Shown: one piece after another, positions 1 to 5,584 of the stretch | Layout of the letters: each line of letters begins with the position of its first letter | Position numbering within the stretch: the first letter of the stretch is position 1 | Assembly: GCA_030667885.1 (NCBI GenBank) | Contig: DAOUVA010000294.1 | Location: 1-6,054, forward strand | Source: Phycisphaerae bacterium | Lineage (GTDB): Bacteria > Planctomycetota > Phycisphaerae > Sedimentisphaerales > Anaerobacaceae | DNA length: 6,054 nucleotides | Direction of reading: 5' to 3' | Program-made: the position numbers and the translations under genes | Notes under the pieces: generated by a model | What the model was told of the DNA's origin: nothing | Seen by the model: only the letters and a program-made list of their open reading frames with translations | The model's database searches: none

Positions 1-60
1 CCAAAACAAACCCAATTCAAAGCCAATAAAGCCAAAAACAAAGCCAATTCAAACCCAATT
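1..60. repeat. Degenerate A/C-rich repeat with CCAA core, about 11-bp period
   Basis: The tract is almost entirely A and C, with few T and only three G. The tetramer CCAA starts at 1, 12, 23, 32, 44 and 55, so spacings are 11, 11, 9, 12 and 11 bp, close to one helical turn. The units are imperfect, mostly CCAATTCAAA or CCAAAA(A)CAAA followed by G or C. The array begins at the window edge and probably continues upstream. It ends just before a run of ten A (64-73) and a strong promoter. There is no convincing reading frame in it. Whether it is a bent-DNA upstream element or a simple-sequence intergenic repeat of the genome cannot be told from this window. Confidence 0.65.
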
Positions 61-82
61 TCGAAAAAAAAAATTGATAGAC

Positions 83-111
83 TTGACAATAAATTAAAAA
101 GCTGTTAAAAT
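83..111 (+). promoter_or_regulatory. Strong sigma70-type promoter for the lipoprotein-cdaA-cdaR unit
   Basis: A perfect -35 box TTGACA (83-88) and a -10 box TAAAAT (106-111, one mismatch to TATAAT) are separated by exactly 17 bp. The expected transcription start is near 118, giving a leader of roughly 45 nt before the ATG at 162. A run of ten A at 64-73 falls at about -54 to -45, where an UP element would bind the RNA polymerase alpha subunit. No other promoter of this quality was noticed before cdaA or cdaR, so it probably serves all three genes. Confidence 0.8.
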
Positions 112-161
112 AAGGTGCTAAGGTCTTTTGTGTGATTAAGGTGATTTCAAAGAGGAAAAAA

Positions 162-398
162 ATGGTGAAAAGTAGTTCTTATTTTGTTGTTAAGGTGATA
201 TTAACTGTCATTGTGTCCGTTTTTGTTTTAATGCCCTGCGGCTGCACCTCTTACGAACAAATGGGTGAGACCGCCGCTGAAGGACGCAGAAGGCATATAA
301 GAAATAGCCGCATTAATCAGCAGCAGCTAATGGCAGATTTAGATACGTTTTGGCTTACTGATAAGCCCAGTAGGCTAACCGACAAAAGGATACCATAA
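162..398 (+). CDS. Small putative lipoprotein, function unknown
   Basis: This is a 78-residue product if read from the ATG at 162, which has a good Shine-Dalgarno (AGAGGA at 151-156, 5 nt away). An in-frame GTG at 132 would add ten residues but has no comparable site and lies close to the predicted transcript start. Residues 1-28 look like a lipoprotein signal: a short basic start, a hydrophobic stretch (about 8-24), then PCGC with Cys26 and Cys28, Cys28 being the likely lipidated residue. The lipobox is not canonical (Pro at -3, Cys at -2), so lipidation is an inference. The mature part is only about 50 residues, polar and Arg/Gln-rich, and ends in a segment containing DLDTFWLTDKPSRLTD. I do not recognise a characterised family. 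It sits 49 bp upstream of cdaA on the same strand and shares the strong promoter. A role in the envelope or in c-di-AMP signalling would be guilt by association only. Confidence 0.65.
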   Translation: MVKSSSYFVVKVILTVIVSVFVLMPCGCTSYEQMGETAAEGRRRHIRNSRINQQQLMADLDTFWLTDKPSRLTDKRIP

Positions 399-426
399 TT
401 CGCGCGTATCACATATTACGAGCGGG
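399..426 (+). other. Stem-loop between the lipoprotein gene and cdaA
   Basis: CGCGCGTA (401-408) can pair with TACGAGCG (417-424) around an 8-nt loop, with one mismatch. Two U-G pairs at the base could extend the stem to 399-426. No U-run follows, so it is not a standard intrinsic terminator. It could act as an mRNA-stabilising or attenuating hairpin just ahead of the cdaA ribosome binding site, or have no role. Confidence 0.35.
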
Positions 427-447
427 AAGAACAAAGGGATTTGATTC

Positions 448-1245
448 GTGGAAGTGTTCATTGATTATTTTCGGCGGGTGGCTAATAATAATGATTGGTG
501 GATTATTGGCATCGAATTAATTGTTATCGGCCTGGCGGTTTACTGGATTGTTGATTTCCTTGAAGGTACTCGCGGAGAAAGATTATTCCGTGGCGTTATG
601 CTCATGATACTCATTCTTGTCATGGGCTTGCTCATCTTAAATTTACTCGTTCAACAGTTTGACTTTGCCCGGCTTCGACATCTTTACAAGGGCTTTTTGA
701 TTGGCGTTTTGATTATTGCCGTTGCCGGCTTCCAGCCTGAAATTCGAAGAGTACTTATACGTCTTGGACAACCGCGCTTCTGGTCAAACTCCTTGCACCA
801 GCTATCAAGAACCGTCGAAGAAATAATTTCCGGCGTAACTGAACTTTCCGCTGCCAGAATCGGGGCCATTATTGTTGTAGAAAAACAGGTCGCGTTGGGC
901 GAATTTATAGATACCGGCGTTCGTATTGATGCCAAAGTAACGGCCGACCTGCTTAGAACCATTTTCCACCCCGGTACGGCCCTTCATGATATGGCCGTTA
1001 TTATACGTGGTGACAGACTAATTGCCGCCAGCGTGCAGTTGCCTTTGGCCGAGGCCGACAGTATCGGAGGTGTTGAGCTTGGTTCGCGGCACCGGGCGGC
1101 TATAGGAATAACGACAGGTTCGGATGCCACCTGTTTGGTTGTAAGTGAGGAAACGGGCATCATTTCAATCGCTCAAGATGGAAGAATTACGCGCAATATT
1201 GACGAATCCGAGCTAAGAAAGCATCTTACGAGAGTGATTTCATGA
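448..1245 (+). CDS. cdaA: Diadenylate cyclase, CdaA (DacA) type
   Basis: CdaA makes cyclic di-AMP from two ATP at the cytoplasmic face of the membrane; the messenger controls potassium and osmolyte balance and affects the cell wall in bacteria where it has been studied. The 265-residue length is normal for the family. Three N-terminal membrane segments (about 18-37, 48-68 and 81-95) include the family landmarks EGTRGERLFRG (39-49) and GFQPEIRRVL (94-103). The DAC domain follows, with RHR at 214-216 (in GSRHRAA) and SEETG at 233-237. The other signature, normally LHDGA, reads LHDMA here (Asp181-Met182-Ala183): the catalytic Asp is kept but the Gly is replaced. The start is GTG 448, preceded by AAAGGG about 9 nt upstream; no better start lies nearby. 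It follows the lipoprotein gene by 49 bp and precedes the cdaR-like gene by 73 bp, as in known cdaA-cdaR operons. The family call is secure; activity is likely but the DMA change needs testing. Confidence 0.93.
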   Translation: MEVFIDYFRRVANNNDWWIIGIELIVIGLAVYWIVDFLEGTRGERLFRGVMLMILILVMGLLILNLLVQQFDFARLRHLYKGFLIGVLIIAVAGFQPEIRRVLIRLGQPRFWSNSLHQLSRTVEEIISGVTELSAARIGAIIVVEKQVALGEFIDTGVRIDAKVTADLLRTIFHPGTALHDMAVIIRGDRLIAASVQLPLAEADSIGGVELGSRHRAAIGITTGSDATCLVVSEETGIISIAQDGRITRNIDESELRKHLTRVIS

Positions 1246-1268
1246 GTATAACCGTACTGAATATGTGA

Positions 1269-1311
1269 TACCTGCTGCCTCGTACTGCAACGAAAATCGA
1301 AAAGGCAGGTG
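1269..1311 (+). promoter_or_regulatory. Possible hairpin covering the cdaR ribosome binding site
   Basis: The Shine-Dalgarno of the cdaR-like gene, AGGTG (1307-1311), lies 7 nt before its ATG. The segment ACCTGC (1270-1275) can pair with GCAGGT (1305-1310), extendable by one G-U pair on each side. Alternatively CTGCCT (1275-1280) can pair with AGGCAG (1303-1308). The two pairings exclude one another and both involve the Shine-Dalgarno region. The loop is long (about 27 nt in the first form), so stability is uncertain. This may tune translation of cdaR relative to cdaA, or may be chance. Confidence 0.3.
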
Positions 1312-1318
1312 TAATACA

Positions 1319-2344
1319 ATGATAAGAAAGATCAAATTCGGCAAGATTGCAATTGTGCTTTTTTTGACAGTCCTGATCTGGGTCTGGACAGACCTGGACC
1401 TGGATGAAGAATTAACTGTCCCCCGGACCACGATAAGCGTAGCCTACAGCCCCGAGCTTCTGGTCAGTTTTGAGGGTAAGTCGGAGGCTTCGATTAATAA
1501 TATCGAGCTCAAAGGTCCAGCCAAAAAAATCGCCGAGGTAAAGCGAGGTCTGGACGACGGCACTCTGACGCTTGATTTCACTTTGAATCCTGAATGGGAG
1601 GGGATGACTACTACCGGCTCGCATACTCTGAACGTTCTGGATTTTCTCAAAAGGAGCGATGAGATAAAAGCTCTCGGTGGCCTTACTGTCGAAGATTGTA
1701 AACAGGAGATAATTGACGTCAATGTTGTTAAGCTTGAAAAAAAGTCGTTGGAGATCGAATGTGTTAATGAAAACGGAGTCCCTGTGAAGGTTGCGAGTAT
1801 TGAACCACAGAAAGTTGAAATGTATGTGCCCGCCGACAGCAGGTTGAAAGCGCAGGCCCTGTTGACAAGCAGAGATATCACGCAGGCGAAACTCTCTGTA
1901 GCCGTAGTCTATCCATACGTCGAATTGGCACCAGGCCAGACAAGGACGGCCTCACGCTCAGTGAATATTAAAATGTCACCCGAAGCGGACTCATTGACCG
2001 AGTATCGCATAGAAGAGGCCACGCTTGGATTTACATTAGGCAAGAACCTCTTGGGAATTTACAATGTGGAAGTAATCAATTACAATGATTTGGTTTCTTT
2101 TTCAATATTTGCCACATCGGCGGCCAAAGAGGCTTATGAAAGTCAGGATTTTCCAATAACTTTGATTATACGTGACGATGCCGCAGATAAGCCATATCTA
2201 GAGCAGCGCAGAGATGTAGTTTACAATTTCCCCGAAGAATTTGTACGCAAAAACGAAATCGAGCATAGAGACGAGCCGGGAGAAGCTAAATTTAAGTTAA
2301 TACCTCTAAGTCCTGCTGAGACTCCGCCGGCCGGGACGAATTGA
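1319..2344 (+). CDS. cdaR: CdaR/YbbR-like membrane-anchored protein, probable CdaA partner
   Basis: From ATG 1319 the product is 341 residues. An in-frame GTG at 1265 would add 18 residues lacking the usual N-terminal look; ATG 1319 has AGGTG 7 nt upstream and opens directly into a basic start and a single membrane helix (about residues 8-24). This is followed by acidic DLDLDEE, so the remainder should be extracytoplasmic. That layout, and the position directly after cdaA, match CdaR, which carries YbbR repeats and modulates the cyclase in Firmicutes. The soluble part is beta-rich in appearance. A segment near 168-185 (VASIEPQKVEMYVPADSR) resembles the YbbR repeat pattern, but I cannot delimit repeats by eye. 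The C-terminal end is a Pro-rich tail (PLSPAETPPAGTN). The usual third gene, glmM, does not follow. Its last 53 bp overlap the 3' end of the opposing transporter gene. The assignment rests on architecture and context more than on strong motifs. Confidence 0.72.
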   Translation: MIRKIKFGKIAIVLFLTVLIWVWTDLDLDEELTVPRTTISVAYSPELLVSFEGKSEASINNIELKGPAKKIAEVKRGLDDGTLTLDFTLNPEWEGMTTTGSHTLNVLDFLKRSDEIKALGGLTVEDCKQEIIDVNVVKLEKKSLEIECVNENGVPVKVASIEPQKVEMYVPADSRLKAQALLTSRDITQAKLSVAVVYPYVELAPGQTRTASRSVNIKMSPEADSLTEYRIEEATLGFTLGKNLLGIYNVEVINYNDLVSFSIFATSAAKEAYESQDFPITLIIRDDAADKPYLEQRRDVVYNFPEEFVRKNEIEHRDEPGEAKFKLIPLSPAETPPAGTN

Positions 2345-4040
2345 AAAAGACTGCAAAAGCCTCGATCGTCATCCATAATGACAGTGTAAAAATTCCACCG
2401 CCGATTATAACGAGAAGCCAGTTGCCCTTGCTGATAAAATCTATTTCGTTTTTGACCATAGCCCAGTTTGTAATTACCAGCATAATCAAACACGGCAAAG
2501 CGGTTACAAGGAATTTAAGTCCGCCCTTGCGTTTGAGATAAAGTGTAACCAGCAGCAGAGCCAGTGAGGCCAGGAGTTGATTTGCGCTTCCAAATAACGG
2601 CCAAAGCATCATTGCGCCTTTGCCGTCTGCGCCTGTCGCGAATGCCAGCCCGGCTGCTGTAACTACGGCAAAACTTGTTGCCGCCCATCTGTTGGCCAAA
2701 AACGGAATTCTCAGGTCGGTTGCCATCTCACTTATAACGTAGCGCTGGATTCGCGTCGAGGTATCGAGTGTTGTCCCGGCGAACGAAGCTATGAATACGC
2801 CCATAAGTGTAATTCCAACTTTCTCAGGTATTCCGATTTGGCCCATCATATTAGCCGCACCGATAACTACCGGGGCTATTTTGTCGGACAAGCCCTTGGC
2901 TCCTATCCAGGTGCTGTATTGATGCTGCCATGCGGCCTGACCCGTTAGAATTGTGCCGTTGTCGATCTTTAGAGCCATTCCGATGCCAGCCGCAACACAG
3001 ACCAAAACCAGTATCGCCAGGAAACCTTCCAACAGCATGGAGCCGTACCCAACGAACTGGCAGTCGGTTTCTTTGGAGACCTGTTTTGAACTTGTGCCGG
3101 AGGCCACCAGCGAATGGAATCCACTGATAGCGCCGCAGGCGATTATAACGAACATAAAAGGCCAAATCGGCGGAGTACCGGCAGGAAGCGCCCTGTTAAC
3201 AGCCGGCGCAACAAGGGGAAGATTACCCGATAAGGAAGCAACTACAGCCCCGCCAACCAACAGACCCATAGCTATAAAAAGCTGCCAGGCGTTGATATAA
3301 TCCCTCGGCTGCAGGAGTGTTGTGACTGGTAGTGTCGAAGCCACCCAGGCGTAAATCAGCAGAATTATTACCCAAAGCCCTGTGGATGGTATCCCCAAAA
3401 CTGCCCCGAGCTTGACTGGCAGTAAACTGCCTACGGCAATACACAGATACATTCCGATTACCGCTATTGCCGTTGCAATGGCGACGTTGGCGGTTTTTTT
3501 ATAGACGGCAAAACCCAGCGCAACGGCTATTGGAATCTGCAGCCAGACCGGAACGACTGCACTGGGAAACCTGGTAAAGACCGATGCAATCACAACGCCG
3601 AATATTGCGATAACAATCAGCAGACTCAAAAATACAACGGCGAAGAATATAAATCGCACACGCATATTGATATACTTAGCGGCGACTTCTGATAAGCTTT
3701 TGCCCTCGTTTCGCAGCGAGACAACCAACGCGCCCAGGTCGTGCACAGCTCCCATAAAGATGGAGCCGAAGAACACCCAGAGTATTGCCGGCAGCCAGCC
3801 CCAGATAATTCCTATTGCCGGGCCGACGATAGGCCCCGTGCCGGCGATTGAAGTGTAATGATGTCCGAAGATTATACCTTTACGGGTCGGGACATAATCG
3901 ATACCGTCATGCAGTTCCACGCTCGGCACGGATGCGTTTTTATTAAGTTTGAATATCTTTTTTGCCAGAAACCGCCCGTAAGTATGATAAGCCATCAGGT
4001 ACCCACCCCCACAAATAAGTATCAAGAAAAGCGTATCCAT
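2292..4040 (-). CDS. cstA: CstA-family carbon starvation / pyruvate-type transporter
   Basis: This is a 582-residue, highly hydrophobic protein with well over ten membrane segments, in the inner membrane. Family landmarks are all present: PTRKGIIFGHHYTSIAG followed by GTGPIVGPAIG (51-77), GAVHDLGALVVSLRNEGKS (97-115), SGFHSLVASGTSSKQ (306-320), FAGTTLDTSTRIQRY (420-434) and LWPLFGSANQLLAS (479-492). Characterised relatives are E. coli CstA and BtsT (about 700 residues), linked to peptide uptake and to pyruvate/proton symport. This shorter form lacks much of their C-terminal extension, as many family members do, and its substrate cannot be read from sequence. The start ATG (4038-4040) has GAGGT 7 nt upstream. 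It lies 40 bp downstream of der on the same strand with no obvious promoter or terminator between, so read-through from der is likely. Its last codons overlap the convergent cdaR-like gene by 53 bp. Confidence 0.93.
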   Translation of the reverse strand: MDTLFLILICGGGYLMAYHTYGRFLAKKIFKLNKNASVPSVELHDGIDYVPTRKGIIFGHHYTSIAGTGPIVGPAIGIIWGWLPAILWVFFGSIFMGAVHDLGALVVSLRNEGKSLSEVAAKYINMRVRFIFFAVVFLSLLIVIAIFGVVIASVFTRFPSAVVPVWLQIPIAVALGFAVYKKTANVAIATAIAVIGMYLCIAVGSLLPVKLGAVLGIPSTGLWVIILLIYAWVASTLPVTTLLQPRDYINAWQLFIAMGLLVGGAVVASLSGNLPLVAPAVNRALPAGTPPIWPFMFVIIACGAISGFHSLVASGTSSKQVSKETDCQFVGYGSMLLEGFLAILVLVCVAAGIGMALKIDNGTILTGQAAWQHQYSTWIGAKGLSDKIAPVVIGAANMMGQIGIPEKVGITLMGVFIASFAGTTLDTSTRIQRYVISEMATDLRIPFLANRWAATSFAVVTAAGLAFATGADGKGAMMLWPLFGSANQLLASLALLLVTLYLKRKGGLKFLVTALPCLIMLVITNWAMVKNEIDFISKGNWLLVIIGGGIFTLSLWMTIEAFAVFFNSSRPAESQQDLEVLT

Positions 4041-4080
4041 CTTTTGTACCTCGTATTTTGTATTAACTATTTCTTATCCA

Positions 4081-5400
4081 TTATTTCCTGTGTGGTCTGG
4101 CCAGCAGTTTTATAGGCACTTCTTCTATCAGCAGCAAGGTTCGCAGCCGGTTTACGACGAATCTGAGATAATTTTCTTCGAACAATTCGGGCTTGTTTAC
4201 GAACATAAGTATCGTAATCGGATTTATCGCAATTTGCGTGGCATAGTAAATCTTCGGCCAGCCCTTTTTTTTGCCTCTTGACGTGCCGACTTTCTCTTGT
4301 TTAATAATTTCAAACGCTTTATTTAATTTTACGGTGGGAACCCATGTTGTTGTCTGTTTGAAGATTTCCGTCGTCAAATCCAGAACGCTCTGGATGTTCT
4401 TTGCTTCGGTTGCTGTTGTAAAAGCAATAGGTGCATATTTTAAGCCCGGCAGAACTTTGGTCAGATATTCCTGGTAGTCTTCGGTATCGGCCGAATCTTT
4501 TGCCAGGTCCCATTTATTAATGATTATTATACAGCTTTTGTTTTCTTCGGCGATGAGTTTTGCTAATTTCTTATCGACCTGCGAGACGGGAACGGTGGCA
4601 TCTATGATAAACAGGACAACGTCGGCGCGACGAATCGAGCGTTCTGCTCGAACGAAGCCGTAGAACTCGATACTGTTGGCCATCTTTCTTTTCTTTCTAA
4701 CTCCGGCCGTATCGATAAGAATGATGTTCTTGCCGTCTTTTTCAAATCGCACATCAACAGCATCTCTGGTAGTTCCCGGCGTTTCACTGACAATTACGCG
4801 CTCGAAACCCGCCATAGCATTTACGAGAGTGCTCTTGCCGGCGTTTCGCTTGCCGACTATAGCAACTTTCATATCTGGTATTGCCGGCTGGCCCGGCTCT
4901 AAATTTGCGATTTTATCAAAGATTTTATCGAGCAGGACCGCTTTGTTGAGATTGTTCTGTACTGAAATGCATAGAAATTCACCGAAGCCGAGTTTGGAAA
5001 ATTCTCCCGCGGCGGGAAACATCCTGGCTATGTCGGCCTTGTTGGCAACGCCGATGACGTCGAGATTGTTTTTTCGCAGAAGCTGTGCTATTTTTTCGTC
5101 TAACGGCACAATACCGTCACGAATATCTACCATAAACAACACAAGTTGCGCCGATTCAATTGCCTGGAAGATTTGATATTCGATATGTTCACTCAACTGA
5201 TCGCTATCGACTATTCCATATCCGCCGGTATCGATAAGCTCAAAATAGCGATCGTCTCTGCTTATGAAGGTGCTGACGCGGTCCCTTGTAACACCGGCGG
5301 TAGGCTCGACAATACTTATCATCACACCTGCCAGTGCATTTAAAAGACTGCTTTTGCCGACATTCGGCCGGCCAATTATTGCTACTTTAGGTAATGCCAT
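4081..5400 (-). CDS. der: Ribosome-assembly GTPase Der (EngA), double-Era-like
   Basis: Der is a cytoplasmic, generally essential GTPase that assists maturation of the 50S ribosomal subunit. At 439 residues it has the expected length and the diagnostic tandem GTPase domains plus a C-terminal KH-like domain. Domain 1 shows G1 GRPNVGKS (10-17), G2 within TAGVTRD (34-40), G3 DTGG (57-60) and G4 NKAD (120-123). Domain 2 shows G1 GKRNAGKS (183-190), G2 within TPGTTRD (207-213), G3 DTAG (230-233) and G4 NKWD (295-298). The KH part runs from about 352 to the end and includes KIYYATQIAINP and NKPELFEENYLRFVVNRLR. The G5 motifs (usually SA-containing) are weak in both domains: ISVQNN near 145 and FTTATEAK near 327. 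The linker between the GTPase domains is short. The start ATG (5398-5400) is preceded by a modest GGGA site. It is probably transcribed from an extended -10 promoter near 5471 and may continue into cstA. Confidence 0.97.
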   Translation of the reverse strand: MALPKVAIIGRPNVGKSSLLNALAGVMISIVEPTAGVTRDRVSTFISRDDRYFELIDTGGYGIVDSDQLSEHIEYQIFQAIESAQLVLFMVDIRDGIVPLDEKIAQLLRKNNLDVIGVANKADIARMFPAAGEFSKLGFGEFLCISVQNNLNKAVLLDKIFDKIANLEPGQPAIPDMKVAIVGKRNAGKSTLVNAMAGFERVIVSETPGTTRDAVDVRFEKDGKNIILIDTAGVRKKRKMANSIEFYGFVRAERSIRRADVVLFIIDATVPVSQVDKKLAKLIAEENKSCIIIINKWDLAKDSADTEDYQEYLTKVLPGLKYAPIAFTTATEAKNIQSVLDLTTEIFKQTTTWVPTVKLNKAFEIIKQEKVGTSRGKKKGWPKIYYATQIAINPITILMFVNKPELFEENYLRFVVNRLRTLLLIEEVPIKLLARPHRK

Positions 5401-5470
5401 TTTTTCCCAACTGTTTTTTATCTATTATAATCGTAAATTCTTTCTTTTCTTATTTCCTTACGAAGATTTG

Positions 5471-5479
5471 ATTATAACA
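5471..5479 (-). promoter_or_regulatory. der: Possible extended -10 promoter for der
   Basis: Read on the minus strand, this gives TGTTATAAT: a perfect TATAAT (5471-5476) with the TGn extension. The -35 position 17 bp upstream (TTCTAA) is poor, as is common for extended -10 promoters. The start of transcription would be near 5464, giving a leader of about 64 nt before the der ATG. A second TATAAT at 5424-5429 lacks both the extension and a good -35 box. The remaining bases of the 184-bp gap (5401-5584) hold no gene I can support and no clear intrinsic terminator for the protease gene upstream. Confidence 0.45.
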
Positions 5480-5584
5480 AAATGTCCAACCAATTAGAAG
5501 TGCCAAAACTGCCGGTGTGCTCTGGGGCAAATTTATCTTAACACAAACCGCGGGTATCTTAAAAATTATCAGTCCCCGGCAAAA

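Noticed and set aside
132..161. GTG 132 as start of the small lipoprotein
   Set aside because: It lies only about 14 nt after the predicted transcript start and lacks a Shine-Dalgarno, whereas ATG 162 has AGAGGA at good spacing. It cannot be fully excluded.
1265..1318. Upstream in-frame GTG start for the cdaR-like gene
   Set aside because: The extra 18 residues contain two Cys and no membrane or signal character, and ATG 1319 has a better placed Shine-Dalgarno directly before the basic start and helix.
1444..1881. A 145-codon minus-strand open frame opposite the cdaR-like gene
   Set aside because: It is Ser/Thr/Leu-rich in the manner of an antisense frame, has no recognisable domain, and the plus-strand gene is supported by operon position and membrane architecture.
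2309..2334. Possible bidirectional terminator in the cdaR/cstA overlap
   Set aside because: The AGTC/GACT stem is only 4 bp and the GCCGGCC palindrome has no loop or U-run on either strand.
2953..3300. A 115-codon plus-strand open frame and several shorter ones inside the transporter gene
   Set aside because: They are shadows of the cstA coding sequence; their residues are irregular and no ribosome binding site or motif supports them.
4067..4081. A four-residue mini-frame (MDKK, stop) overlapping the der stop codon as TAATG and preceded by AGGA
   Set aside because: It is too short to be supported as a gene, and the AGGA belongs to the last der codons. Its only conceivable role would be re-initiation before cstA.
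4676..5176. A 166-codon open frame on the plus strand, antisense to der
   Set aside because: It lies wholly within the strongly supported der gene, has no family resemblance, and its hydrophobic start is the antisense of conserved GTPase codons.
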